Positions 17,814 to 26,614 of a stretch of 64,000 bases of DNA are shown here, piece after piece. The stretch is taken from NCBI GenBank assembly GCA_052379845.1, contig JBQTCF010000006.1; one strand, written 5' to 3'. Numbering within the stretch: position 1 is the first letter of the stretch; each line of letters begins with the position of its first letter. The stretch is from Roseinatronobacter sp052379845. Lineage in GTDB: Bacteria > Pseudomonadota > Alphaproteobacteria > Rhodobacterales > Rhodobacteraceae. The notes beneath the pieces are model-generated. The model made no database searches. It was not told the DNA's origin and saw nothing but the letters and a program-made list of their open reading frames with translations. Both the position numbers and the translations under genes were made by a program.

Positions 17814-18173
17814 TCAGGCGTTCGCTTCGCGAATTTTCTCGGCGGCGTCCTTGTCATAGGTCACGCCTTTGGCTTCGAACAACTGGTCCAACTCGCCTGA
17901 CAGGGTCATTTCAGTGATGATGTCGCACCCGCCCACGAATTCGCCCTTCACATAAAGCTGGGGAATGGTGGGCCAGTCGGAATAATCCTTGATACCCTGA
18001 CGAATGGCATCATCGGCAAGAACATTCACATCGGCATATTCAACGCCCATGAAGTTCAGAACGCCCGCCACGCGGCTGGAAAACCCGCATTGCGGCATTG
18101 TCTTGGTGCCTTTCATATACAGCACCACGTCATTGCTTTCGACGGTTTGTTTGATGGTGTCTTGCGCGCTCAT
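17814..18173 (-). CDS. grxD: Monothiol glutaredoxin, Grx4 family
   Basis: CGFS-type glutaredoxin that carries and delivers [2Fe-2S] clusters, working with BolA proteins. 119 residues. The monothiol active site MPQCGFSS is near residue 30, preceded by VVLYMKGTK and followed by WPTIPQLYVKGEFVGGCDI, which holds the glutathione-binding TIPQ and GGCD elements. The ATG at 18173 has AGGA upstream; an in-frame ATG at 18194 lacks one. It lies directly after bolA, a widespread pairing that matches the known BolA-Grx4 complex. Confidence 0.93.
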   Translation of the reverse strand: MSAQDTIKQTVESNDVVLYMKGTKTMPQCGFSSRVAGVLNFMGVEYADVNVLADDAIRQGIKDYSDWPTIPQLYVKGEFVGGCDIITEMTLSGELDQLFEAKGVTYDKDAAEKIREANA

Positions 18174-18197
18174 GGTTTTGTGGTCCTTTGTCAAATG

Positions 18198-18440
18198 TCA
18201 GTCGGGGGCTTTGGTCGTCAGCGCAAGGGCATGCAATTCGCCGTGATTGCCATCCATCTTGCCTTTCAGCGCGGCATAAACCGCGCGTTGTTGCTGAACG
18301 CGGTTCAAGCCCCGGAAACTTGGGTCTATCACTTCGGCGGCGTAGTGGTTGCCGTCACCGGCAAGGTCCGTGATCGTTACTTTTGCTTCGGGAAAACCTT
18401 CTTTCAGAAGGGTTTCCAGTTCTTCGGCAGTGATGGCCAT
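18198..18440 (-). CDS. BolA/IbaG family protein
   Basis: 80 residues with the BolA fold signature: ITAEELETLLKEGFPEAKVTITD, then the conserved HYAAEVIDPSFRGLNRVQQQ region with the invariant FxGxxxVxxHR-like helix, here NRVQQQRAVYAAL. It resembles IbaG/BolA1-type proteins, which lack the extra acidic C-terminus of E. coli BolA. The partner is the adjacent monothiol glutaredoxin, with which such proteins form [2Fe-2S] complexes in iron sensing and cluster transfer. It is leftward, between purL and grxD. Confidence 0.88.
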   Translation of the reverse strand: MAITAEELETLLKEGFPEAKVTITDLAGDGNHYAAEVIDPSFRGLNRVQQQRAVYAALKGKMDGNHGELHALALTTKAPD

Positions 18441-18491
18441 CTTGCTTCCCCGATTGTCTTTGGTTGAAGGTAATCCCCGCCCGTTCGGGAA

Positions 18492-20657
18492 TCAAGCGTC
18501 CCCGATCGCGCGACCAAAGGCGGTTTGGTACAGGGCATCCAGTTCTGCCAGCGGCGCGCTGTCCTTGCCGAATGTCACGCTGTCGCCACCGAAGCGACCC
18601 ATATGCGCAAGGGTGACACCGGCCTGACCGGCGGCCACCATCAGCGCTTCTGCCTGATCGAAGCTGCAGGCGACCAGATAGCGGGCCTGATCTTCGCCAA
18701 ACAGGGTTTCAATGTCGTCAGTGTCCAGGGTGACGCCAAGCCCTGCGGCAGCGGCCATTTCAAATGCGGCCAGCGCAAGCCCGCCATCCGACAGGTCAGT
18801 TGCCGCTTTCACCAGTTGGCGGTTCCCGCGCAGGAAGTCACCGTTGCGCCGTTCCATGTCCAGATCCACATGCGGCGCGTCGCCCTGTTCCATCCCGAAG
18901 GCTTCTGCCAAAAGGGCGGACTGGCCCAGATGGCCCTGTGTCTGGCCGATGACCAGCACCAGATCCCCGTCTTCGGGCAAGCCTGCGATCAGATTGTCCA
19001 CATGGTCAATCAGCCCCACTGCGCCAATGGTGGGCGTGGGCAAAATGGGCTGGCCGTCGGTTTCATTATACAGTGACACATTGCCCGACACGATAGGCAT
19101 GTCCAGCGCTGCACAGGCTGCGCCAATCCCTTTGATGGCGCCCACGAACTGGCCCATGATTTCGGGCTTTTCAGGGTTGCCGAAATTCAGGTTATCGGTC
19201 GTTGCCAGCGGTGTGGCCCCCACCGCCGTCAGGTTGCGATAGGCTTCTGCGACGGCTTGCTTGCCGCCCTCGAACGGGTTGGCGCGCACATAGCGTGGGG
19301 TTACGTCACTGGTAAAGGCCAGCGCCTTGTCGGTTCCATGGACCCGCACCACACCCGCGCCAAGGCCCGGCGCGCGCACCGTGTCGGCCATGACCATGGT
19401 ATCATACTGTTCCCATACCCACGCCTTATGTGCGTAGCTGGCCGAGGTGATCAGCGCGCGCAACCCGTCCAGTGCAGAGATTTCGGGAATATCGTCCAAC
19501 GGAGCAGGGGCGGGCGTGTCAATCCACGGCCGGTCATATTCCGGCGCGCTGGAGGCAAGTTTCGACAGCGGCAGATCGGCGCGGGTTTCATTGCCCTGCA
19601 GAATCAGGAAACGGTCTTCGGCGATGGTTTCACCGACGATGGCGAAATCCAGATCCCATTTCTCGAATATCGCGCGCGCCTGCGCCTCCATGGATGGTTT
19701 CAGCACCATCAACATGCGTTCCTGGCTTTCCGACAGCATCATTTCATAGGCGGTCATGCCGGTTTCGCGGCACGGCACGCGGTCCAGTTCCAGCTTGATG
19801 CCAAGCCCGCCCTTGTCGCCCATTTCCACCGCGGAACAGGTCAGACCGGCCGCACCCATGTCCTGAATGGAAATCACTGCGCCCGAGGACATCAACTCCA
19901 GACAGGCTTCCAGCAGGCGTTTTTCTGTAAACGGGTCGCCCACCTGCACAGTGGGGCGTTTTTCTTCAATCGTGTCGTCAAATTCAGCGCTGGCCATGGT
20001 GGCCCCGCCCACACCGTCGCGCCCGGTTTTCGCGCCCAGATAGACCACCGGCATACCGACACCGCTGGCGGCGGAGTAGAAAATCTGATCTGCATCGGCC
20101 AGACCGGCGGCAAAGGCGTTCACAAGGCAGTTGCCGTTATAGGCGGGGTGAAAGCGCACTTCGCCGCCCACAGTGGGCACCCCGAACGCGTTGCCATACC
20201 CGCCCACACCTTCGACCACGCCGCGCACCAGATGGGGGGTTTTGGGGTGGGACGGTTCCCCGAAGCTTAGCGCGTTCATTGCCGCAATCGGACGCGCGCC
20301 CATGGTGAACACATCGCGCAAAATGCCGCCCACGCCAGTTGCGGCCCCCTGATAGGGTTCGATATAGCTGGGGTGGTTGTGGCTTTCCATCTTGAAAATC
20401 ACGGCCTGCCCGTCACCAATATCCACGACTCCCGCATTTTCGCCGGGGCCGCAAATGACCTGTGGGCCAGTGGTGGGCAAGGTGCGCAGCCATTTCTTGG
20501 AGGATTTGTAGGAACAATGCTCGTTCCACATGGCAGAAAAAATGCCCAATTCTGTGAATGTCGGTTCACGCCCGATAATGTCCAGAATGCGGTCATATTC
20601 ATCAGGGCTAAGGCCATGCGCGGCAATCAGGTCGGGGGTGATGGCAGGTTCGGTCAT
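18492..20657 (-). CDS. purL: Phosphoribosylformylglycinamidine synthase subunit PurL
   Basis: Large subunit of FGAM synthase (fourth step of purine synthesis), converting FGAR, glutamine and ATP to FGAM together with PurQ and PurS. 721 residues, the length of the small PurL type that needs separate PurQS. Motifs seen are SAMWNEHCSYKSSKKWLR near residue 45, KMESHNHPSYIEPYQGAATG near residue 90 and DMGAAGLTCSAVEMGDKGG near residue 265. It begins a leftward run with bolA and grxD about 50 bases downstream. Confidence 0.96.
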   Translation of the reverse strand: MTEPAITPDLIAAHGLSPDEYDRILDIIGREPTFTELGIFSAMWNEHCSYKSSKKWLRTLPTTGPQVICGPGENAGVVDIGDGQAVIFKMESHNHPSYIEPYQGAATGVGGILRDVFTMGARPIAAMNALSFGEPSHPKTPHLVRGVVEGVGGYGNAFGVPTVGGEVRFHPAYNGNCLVNAFAAGLADADQIFYSAASGVGMPVVYLGAKTGRDGVGGATMASAEFDDTIEEKRPTVQVGDPFTEKRLLEACLELMSSGAVISIQDMGAAGLTCSAVEMGDKGGLGIKLELDRVPCRETGMTAYEMMLSESQERMLMVLKPSMEAQARAIFEKWDLDFAIVGETIAEDRFLILQGNETRADLPLSKLASSAPEYDRPWIDTPAPAPLDDIPEISALDGLRALITSASYAHKAWVWEQYDTMVMADTVRAPGLGAGVVRVHGTDKALAFTSDVTPRYVRANPFEGGKQAVAEAYRNLTAVGATPLATTDNLNFGNPEKPEIMGQFVGAIKGIGAACAALDMPIVSGNVSLYNETDGQPILPTPTIGAVGLIDHVDNLIAGLPEDGDLVLVIGQTQGHLGQSALLAEAFGMEQGDAPHVDLDMERRNGDFLRGNRQLVKAATDLSDGGLALAAFEMAAAAGLGVTLDTDDIETLFGEDQARYLVACSFDQAEALMVAAGQAGVTLAHMGRFGGDSVTFGKDSAPLAELDALYQTAFGRAIGDA

Positions 20658-20789
20658 ATCAGGGCACCTTCGGGCAGGGCAAAAACACGAGGCCCGCGCC
20701 AGTGCCGGACCGTTGCATCCCCTTACGGCAAAGGGCCGCGATGGGAAAGAGGGCAGCTACGCTATGTCTGGCGTCACGTCGTCAAACTG

Positions 20790-20803
20790 TGGCGCATGCG
20801 CCA
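20790..20803. promoter_or_regulatory. 14-base palindrome in the purL leader
   Basis: TGGCGCATGCGCCA reads the same on both strands and lies about 130 bases upstream of the purL start. It could be a dimeric repressor site. It does not resemble the E. coli PurR box, so no regulator is assigned. Confidence 0.3.
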
Positions 20804-20976
20804 AAATACACGCATAAAGTGAAAAGTGACCCCGCAGGCGGCGGATGACCCGCGCTGATGAAGTGCTGTGCATGGCGTGCGTTTTCTTGGCAGTTTGAAA
20901 TCTTTATGGGCTTCGTTGGTAGGGCGCTGGTGCGTGGTTGGCCTGCCAGAGGGCACTGAATCACTGCGAAAAACGC

Positions 20977-21008
20977 AAAAAAAAGGGCCGAGCGCGAAGC
21001 TCGGCCTT
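20977..21008 (-). terminator. Rho-independent terminator, leftward
   Basis: An 8-base perfect stem (GGCCGAGC / GCTCGGCC) with a 5-base loop is followed on the minus strand by eight T residues (the complement of 20977-20984). It ends either the LysR gene about 160 bases upstream or a small RNA starting near 21053. Confidence 0.85.
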
Positions 21009-21053
21009 AGTCCAACAGGGAGGTAAAGGCGCGGGCATAAACCCAAACGCCTT
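20977..21053 (-). ncRNA. Candidate small RNA of about 77 nt
   Basis: Leftward, a promoter-like pair (TTGCGT at 21089-21084, TATCTA at 21065-21060, 18 bases apart) precedes a short segment ending at the strong terminator 20977-21008. The transcript would contain an unpaired CCTCCC stretch able to pair with Shine-Dalgarno sequences. The promoter match is moderate, and the alternative that this is only the 3' end of the LysR transcript is equally open. Confidence 0.3.
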
Positions 21054-21165
21054 GTCCATTAGATAGGTTATTGCCCATACATTACGCAAGTTAAATTGCC
21101 TTGCGTCGGGCACAATGCCGTCATGCGTTGCGAACATGTCTCATGTTGGACAGGGCGCAAATTCC

Positions 21166-22059
21166 TTAGACTTGCCGCGCGCGCCTGTAGGCCACGATTT
21201 CTTCGACAACGAAATCGCGGAAGGCCGATATGCGGCGCGAATGGCGCAATTCTTCAGGATAGGCCAGAAACACCGGAATATCCCCGCTGGCAATGTCGGG
21301 CAGAACATGGACCAGTTCGGGAAAATCCTCTCCGACGTAATCGGGCAGCACGCCGATTCCCAGATGGTTCAACGCGGCCTGAAGCACGCCAAAGTAGTTG
21401 TTTACAGTAAAGCTTGACCGCGTGGGTTGTGCAGTCAGTTCGCGTATCAGTTGCGCGCCTGCGCTGACCTGAGCAGAGGTGATGTTCTGCGACACAAGGC
21501 GAAAATCCTTCAGGTCCTCCAGTTTCTGGGGGGTTCCATGGGCGCGCAAATATTCCGAACTGGCGAAAAGACGCATGTTGACCGTCATCAGGCGCTTGCG
21601 GATCAGATCAGCCTGACTGGGTTCTTTCATCCGTATGGCCACATCGGCTTCGCGCATGGGCAGGTCCAGCACGCGTTCTTCCAGCATCAGGTCAATGCGC
21701 AGGTCGGGGTATTGGGCATAAAGCGATGTCAGGCGCGGTGCCAGAAACAGCGTTCCGAAGCCGGTTGTGGTGGTCACGCGCAAATCGCCATAGACTTCAT
21801 CCTCGGCGTCGCGGATGCGCGCGGATGCGGTTTCCAGTTGCCTGCTCATGGCTTTGGTGGCGTCAAACAGCAATTCGCCCTGTTCCGTCAGAATCAGCCC
21901 GCGGGCATGGCGGTGGAACAAGACAGTGTCCAACCCTTCTTCAAGCGAGCGAATCTGGCGGCTGACGGCAGATTGGGACAGTTGCAGCGTGTCGCCGGCA
22001 TGCGTCAGGCTGCCCGCGTCCGCAACGGCGTGAAATATTCTTAGCTTGTCCCAGTCCAT
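21166..22059 (-). CDS. LysR-family transcriptional regulator
   Basis: 297 residues. The N-terminal winged helix-turn-helix opens MDWDKLRIFHAVADAGSLTHAG and contains the LysR helix LQLSQSAVSRQIRSLEE. A co-inducer-binding domain follows (YGDLRVTTTTGFGTLFLAPRL and GIGVLPDYVGEDFPELV). The ATG at 22059 fits the family start; the longer frame from 22089 is less likely. The gene is divergent from the indolepyruvate oxidoreductase gene, and a T-N11-A palindrome in the gap suggests that it controls that gene and itself. The inducer is unknown; an aromatic 2-oxoacid or aryl acetate would fit the neighbour. Confidence 0.88.
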   Translation of the reverse strand: MDWDKLRIFHAVADAGSLTHAGDTLQLSQSAVSRQIRSLEEGLDTVLFHRHARGLILTEQGELLFDATKAMSRQLETASARIRDAEDEVYGDLRVTTTTGFGTLFLAPRLTSLYAQYPDLRIDLMLEERVLDLPMREADVAIRMKEPSQADLIRKRLMTVNMRLFASSEYLRAHGTPQKLEDLKDFRLVSQNITSAQVSAGAQLIRELTAQPTRSSFTVNNYFGVLQAALNHLGIGVLPDYVGEDFPELVHVLPDIASGDIPVFLAYPEELRHSRRISAFRDFVVEEIVAYRRARQV

Positions 22060-22158
22060 ACCAACAGTTCCATACAGATGTTTGCGCAAAAGCAGATGAT
22101 TCGTTCTACGGGCTTTTATCTGATCACAAAAGCGCTGATTTACCCAGTTTTCACTTTG

Positions 22159-22179
22159 TAGGTCAGAAATATTGACCTA
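22159..22179. promoter_or_regulatory. LysR-type operator (T-N11-A palindrome)
   Basis: TAGGTCA and TGACCTA form a perfect 7-base inverted repeat with a 7-base spacer, and contain the T-N11-A core of LysR sites. It sits in the 156-base gap between the divergent LysR gene and the oxidoreductase gene, 37 bases before the latter's ATG. Confidence 0.6.
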
Positions 22180-22215
22180 TGATTTATTTATACGCAACAG
22201 TGCTGGGAGGTGCAG

Positions 22216-25200
22216 ATGGGGCGGCAGGATATTTCGTTGAACGACCGGTTCGACATGAAAAAGACACCCGTTTTGCTGAATGGAACGCAAGCTATGGTGC
22301 GGCTGATGCTGCAACAGGCCGCGCGCGACCAACAGGCGGGCGTGACCACTGCGGGTTATGTGACGGGCTATCGCGGGTCCCCCCTTGGGGCGGTTGACCA
22401 GCAGATGAACCGGGCGAAAGCGTTGCTGGACGCCGCGAATATCGTCTTTCAGGAAGGGCTGAACGAAGACCTGGCCGCAACTGCGCTTTGGGGCAGCCAG
22501 CAGGCCGAATTGCGCGGTGAAGGGCGCTATGACGGTGTGTTCGGGCTGTGGTATGGCAAGGGGCCGGGCGTGGACCGCAGCGGGGATGTATTTCGCCATG
22601 CCAATATGGCGGGCACGTCACCGCGTGGCGGGGTGCTGGTTGCGATGGGGGATGACCACACGGGCGAATCATCCACCACATTGCACCAATCCGACTGGGC
22701 GATGGTGGATGCCTATATTCCCGTATTGTCCCCGGCGGGCGTTCAGGAAGTGCTGGATTATGGCCATTACGGCTATGCATTGTCGCGCTTTGCGGGGGTC
22801 TGGGTCGGCCTGAAGACGATGAAAGACACGGTGGAAGCCACCGCCGTGGTCGATGGCAACCCGCACCGGATGCAGTTTGTCACGCCGGACCTGATCTTGC
22901 CTGACGGGGGCTTGAATATCCGGCTGGTGGACACCCCTGTGGCGCAAGAAGCGCGCATGATAGACCACAAGCGGTTCGCCGCCGAAGCGTTTTCGCGCGC
23001 CAATCGTATGGACCGCCGCATCCTTGGCAAACCCGGTGCCAAAATCGGCTTTGTTGCGGCTGGCAAGAACTGGCTGGACCTTGTGCATGCGCTGAACCTG
23101 TTGGGCATTGGCGCAGATGAAGCCGCGCGTCTGGGCCTGACCACCTATAAGGTCGGGCAGGCATGGCCGCTGGATATGGAAAGCTTCCATGAATGGGCCG
23201 AGGGGCTGGAGCTGATTGTCGTTGTCGAGGAAAAGCGCAAGCTGATCGAAGTTCAGGTCAAGGAAGCGATTTTTGACGACCGGCGCGGGCGCCGTGTCTA
23301 TGGCTGGCACAAGGGCGACACATGGGAACACGGGCGGCAGGTGGAACTGTTCCCCACCCGCTATGCGCTGGACCCGATCATGATTGCCGAACGTCTGGGC
23401 GCGATATTGATTGAAGAAGGGCGCGGCACCGAGCGTGTGAAAGCAGGCCTTGCCCTGCTGGCTGATGCGCGCCGCGCTGACAATGCCCCCGATCTGGCCG
23501 CGCGGCTGCCCTATTACTGTTCGGGCTGTCCGCATAACACATCGACCCGTGTGCCAGATGGTCACCGTGCCTATGCCGGCATTGGCTGCCATTACATGGT
23601 GCAATGGATGGACCGCAACACTGTGGGCTTCACCCAGATGGGCGGCGAGGGGGCGAACTGGATTGGTGAAGCCCCGTTTTCCAACCGCACCCATATGTTC
23701 CAGAATCTGGGTGATGGCACCTATAACCATTCGGGTGTGCAGGCCATTCGCGCGGCGCTGGCGGCAGGCACGAACATCACCTACAAGATCCTGTATAATG
23801 ATGCAGTCGCCATGACGGGCGGACAAAAGAACGAAGGCGGCTTGTCGCCGCACCAGATTGCGCATGAACTGGCCGCGATGGGCGTGCGCAAAATCGACGT
23901 GGTGTTTGACGAAAAGGAAGAACCGCGCCGCGCGGATTTCCCGAAATCCGTTGGCTGGCACCCGCGCGCGGATTTTGACACCGTGCAACGTGATTGCGCC
24001 ACCCATCAGGGTGTTTCCGCCATTATCTATGTGCAGACCTGTGCTGCCGAAAAACGCAGGCGGCGCAAACGTGGCGAATTTCCGGACCCTGACCAGCGCG
24101 TGTTCATCAATACCGACATTTGCGAAGGGTGCGGGGATTGTGGCGTGCAGTCGAACTGCGTGTCCATTGTGCCTGTGGAAACCGAATTCGGGCGCAAACG
24201 CGCGATTGACCAATCGTCGTGCAACAAGGATTTCTCCTGCCTGAAGGGGTTCTGCCCGTCCTTTGTCACGCTGGAAGGCGCGAAACCCCGCCGCGCGGCA
24301 TCCCAATCAGTCGAGTTGCCGAAACTGGCAGACCCCGCGCTGCCTGAAATCCGTGGCACGCATAACATTGTCATCACCGGTGTGGGCGGCACGGGCGTTG
24401 TGACGATTGGCGCAATCGTGTCGATGGCCGCGCATATTGACGGCAAGGGTGCGGGCATGATCGAAATGGCGGGTCTGGCCCAGAAGGGGGGCGCGGTGCA
24501 TATCCATTGCCGCATCGCCAACACGCCTGAAGATATCAGCGCCATTCGCGTGGCGGTGGGCGAGGCGCATTGCGTCATTGGCGGCGATCTGGTGGTGACG
24601 GCAGGCGCGAAAACACTGGGCCTGATGCGCAGTGGTCAGACTGGGGCGGCGGTGAACACCCATGAAATCATCACCGGCGACTTCACCCGCAACACCGAAT
24701 TCCGCATTCCGGGCGCTGATCTGCAAATGGCGCTTCAGGCACGGCTGGGCGACAATCTGCACCTGTTCGACTACTCGGAACTGGCCAGACGGCTGTTGGG
24801 TGACAGCATCTATTCCAACATGATTGCGCTGGGCGCAGCGTGGCAAATGGGGCTGGTGCCCCTGTCCGAGGGCGCGATTCTGCAGGCCATCACCTTGAAC
24901 AAGGCGGCGGTGGACGGCAACACCCGCGCGTTTGCGCTGGGGCGCTGGGCGGTGGTTCACCCGAAGGCCGCTGCAAAAACGCTGGCGGACACTGTGGCGC
25001 AGATGCCGAAATCGCTGGATGAGATGATCGCGCAGCGCGCAGACCATCTGGCGGCCTACCAGTCAAGGCGCCTTGCCAAACGCTACCGCAAACTGGTGGA
25101 TATGGCCCCCGATGCGCAACTGCGCGAAGCCGTCGCCAAGGGCTATCACAAGCTGCTGTCTTATAAGGACGAATATGAAGTGGCCCGCCTGCATTTGCAC

Positions 25201-25632
25201 ACGCTGGACAAGGCGCGTGCAGAATTCGACGGCGATTTCACGCCCCGCTTTCATCTGGCGCCACCGCTGCTGTCGCGCATGGGGCCGGGTGGCCGTCCCG
25301 TCAAGCGCAGCTTCGGGCCACGGATCATGCGCGTGTTTGCCATTCTCGCACGGTTCAAGGTGCTGCGCGGCACAATGCTGGACCCTTTCGGCACCACCGC
25401 GGAACGCCGTATGGAACGGCAGTTGATCCGCGAGTATGAGGCGCTGATGCCGCGCATTCTGGCCCAGGTGACACCGGACACGCATGATATCGCGGTGGAC
25501 CTCGCGCAATTGCCGCTGCAAATTCGCGGCTTCGGGCCGGTCAAGCACCGCAACGCGGATGCGGCTGCACGGCGGCGCGCCGAATTGCTCGCGGCATTTG
25601 ACGCGCCTGCTGCCCGCATTGCGGCCCAATAG
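22216..25632 (+). CDS. Indolepyruvate ferredoxin oxidoreductase (fused alpha-gamma, single chain)
   Basis: Thiamine-diphosphate, iron-sulfur enzyme that oxidatively decarboxylates aryl pyruvates (indolepyruvate, phenylpyruvate) to aryl-acetyl-CoA. 1138 residues, as in the fused proteobacterial form. The order is an N-terminal pyrimidine-binding domain (GYVTGYRGSPLGAVDQQM), then the ThDP diphosphate domain with YCSGCPHNTSTRVP near residue 433 and GIGCHYM. A ferredoxin-like cluster motif CEGCGDCGVQSNC follows near residue 636, then the gamma domain from about residue 715 (TGVGGTGVVTIGA). The ATG at 22216 has GGGAGG 5 bases upstream. Likely regulated by the divergent LysR protein. Confidence 0.93.
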   Translation: MGRQDISLNDRFDMKKTPVLLNGTQAMVRLMLQQAARDQQAGVTTAGYVTGYRGSPLGAVDQQMNRAKALLDAANIVFQEGLNEDLAATALWGSQQAELRGEGRYDGVFGLWYGKGPGVDRSGDVFRHANMAGTSPRGGVLVAMGDDHTGESSTTLHQSDWAMVDAYIPVLSPAGVQEVLDYGHYGYALSRFAGVWVGLKTMKDTVEATAVVDGNPHRMQFVTPDLILPDGGLNIRLVDTPVAQEARMIDHKRFAAEAFSRANRMDRRILGKPGAKIGFVAAGKNWLDLVHALNLLGIGADEAARLGLTTYKVGQAWPLDMESFHEWAEGLELIVVVEEKRKLIEVQVKEAIFDDRRGRRVYGWHKGDTWEHGRQVELFPTRYALDPIMIAERLGAILIEEGRGTERVKAGLALLADARRADNAPDLAARLPYYCSGCPHNTSTRVPDGHRAYAGIGCHYMVQWMDRNTVGFTQMGGEGANWIGEAPFSNRTHMFQNLGDGTYNHSGVQAIRAALAAGTNITYKILYNDAVAMTGGQKNEGGLSPHQIAHELAAMGVRKIDVVFDEKEEPRRADFPKSVGWHPRADFDTVQRDCATHQGVSAIIYVQTCAAEKRRRRKRGEFPDPDQRVFINTDICEGCGDCGVQSNCVSIVPVETEFGRKRAIDQSSCNKDFSCLKGFCPSFVTLEGAKPRRAASQSVELPKLADPALPEIRGTHNIVITGVGGTGVVTIGAIVSMAAHIDGKGAGMIEMAGLAQKGGAVHIHCRIANTPEDISAIRVAVGEAHCVIGGDLVVTAGAKTLGLMRSGQTGAAVNTHEIITGDFTRNTEFRIPGADLQMALQARLGDNLHLFDYSELARRLLGDSIYSNMIALGAAWQMGLVPLSEGAILQAITLNKAAVDGNTRAFALGRWAVVHPKAAAKTLADTVAQMPKSLDEMIAQRADHLAAYQSRRLAKRYRKLVDMAPDAQLREAVAKGYHKLLSYKDEYEVARLHLHTLDKARAEFDGDFTPRFHLAPPLLSRMGPGGRPVKRSFGPRIMRVFAILARFKVLRGTMLDPFGTTAERRMERQLIREYEALMPRILAQVTPDTHDIAVDLAQLPLQIRGFGPVKHRNADAAARRRAELLAAFDAPAARIAAQ

Positions 25633-25703
25633 GTGCGAACAGGCTGGATTTCTGCCTGCGCCAGACGTATGCAGGGGGAAATCCTTGACTTTGGGGCAGG
25701 TGC

Positions 25704-26516
25704 ATGGCGGTTGGCGTATTCGATTCGGGTTTGGGTGGATTGACCGTTCTGGGTGCATTGACCGAACGCATGCCGGACGTGCCTTTTGTCTATCTGGGCG
25801 ATAACGCGCATACCCCTTACGGCGTGCGCGATGCTGAAGACATATACGCGCTGACCTGCGCGGGCGTGGAACGCCTGTGGCAGGATGGCTGTGATCTGGT
25901 CATTCTGGCGTGCAACACTGCGTCGGCGGCGGCGCTGAAACGGATGCAGGAAACCTGGGTGCCCGAAAACAAGCGCGTGCTGGGTGTCTTTGTCCCGCTG
26001 ATCGAGGCATTGACTGAACGTGGCTGGGGCGACAATTCCCCACCGCGCGAAGTGGCGGTCAAGCATGTGGCCTTGTTTGCCACACCCGCCACTGTGTCAA
26101 GCCGCGCCTTCCAGCGCGAACTGGCCTTTCGTGCCATCGGTGTCGATGTCGAGGCGCAGCCCTGCGGCGGTGTGGTGGACGCCATTGAACAAGGCGATAT
26201 GCAGCTGGCCGAAGCGCTGGTGCATTCCCATGTGGAGGCACTTTTGCGCCGTATGCCCCGCCCTGAAGCCGCTGTTCTCGGCTGTACCCATTACCCGCTG
26301 GTCGAACATGCGTTTCGCGAAGCGCTGGGGGCGGGGGTCGATGTCTATTCGCAACCCAATCTGGTGGCCGCCAGCCTTGATGATTATCTGACCCGCCGCC
26401 CCGACATGATCGGACCCGGCAAGGACAGCGCCTTTCTGACCACGGGTGATCCGCTCAATGTCTCGCGCAAGGCCACGCAATTCTTGCGACGACAAATCAC
26501 CTTTCGGGCCGCATAA
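25704..26516 (+). CDS. murI: Glutamate racemase
   Basis: Interconverts L- and D-glutamate for peptidoglycan. 270 residues, normal length. The start MAVGVFDSGLGGLTVLGAL holds the DSGxGGL motif, and the two catalytic cysteines are visible in LACNTAS near residue 70 and LGCTHYP near residue 193. YLGDNAHTPYG also fits. It is followed by a hairpin with T5 (26550-26568) and then argC on the same strand. Confidence 0.95.
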   Translation: MAVGVFDSGLGGLTVLGALTERMPDVPFVYLGDNAHTPYGVRDAEDIYALTCAGVERLWQDGCDLVILACNTASAAALKRMQETWVPENKRVLGVFVPLIEALTERGWGDNSPPREVAVKHVALFATPATVSSRAFQRELAFRAIGVDVEAQPCGGVVDAIEQGDMQLAEALVHSHVEALLRRMPRPEAAVLGCTHYPLVEHAFREALGAGVDVYSQPNLVAASLDDYLTRRPDMIGPGKDSAFLTTGDPLNVSRKATQFLRRQITFRAA

Positions 26517-26526
26517 CCGCGCCCGC

Positions 26527-26549
26527 TTTCATCTTGCCCCAAATACTCC
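26527..26549 (-). repeat. Short dispersed intergenic repeat, copy B
   Basis: Exact reverse complement of the 23-base core at 4891-4913. Here it directly precedes a small GC hairpin with a T-run behind murI, so this repeat family may travel with, or serve as part of, terminators. Confidence 0.75.
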
Positions 26550-26568
26550 CGCGCGGAGCGCGCTTTTT
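26550..26568 (+). terminator. Rho-independent terminator of murI
   Basis: A short CGCGC / GCGCG stem with a GGA loop is followed by CTTTTT, 33 bases after the murI stop. The stem is short, so the strength is uncertain. Confidence 0.55.
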
Positions 26569-26614
26569 CCCAAACGCCCGCACCCGCACCCCCACTGTAC
26601 AGGGAACCAGACCC

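Larger units (their letters stand above)
20658..21165. other. 508-base gap between purL and a LysR gene
   Basis: No convincing gene is present; the short frames here have no recognisable product. The gap holds a 14-base perfect palindrome (20790-20803) in the purL leader, a strong leftward terminator (20977-21008) and a possible promoter in front of it. The terminator may belong to the LysR transcript or to a small RNA. Confidence 0.6.

Noticed and set aside
20774..21046. Leftward frame of 90 codons in the purL-LysR gap
   Set aside because: It spans the strong terminator at 20977-21008 and has no homologous features.
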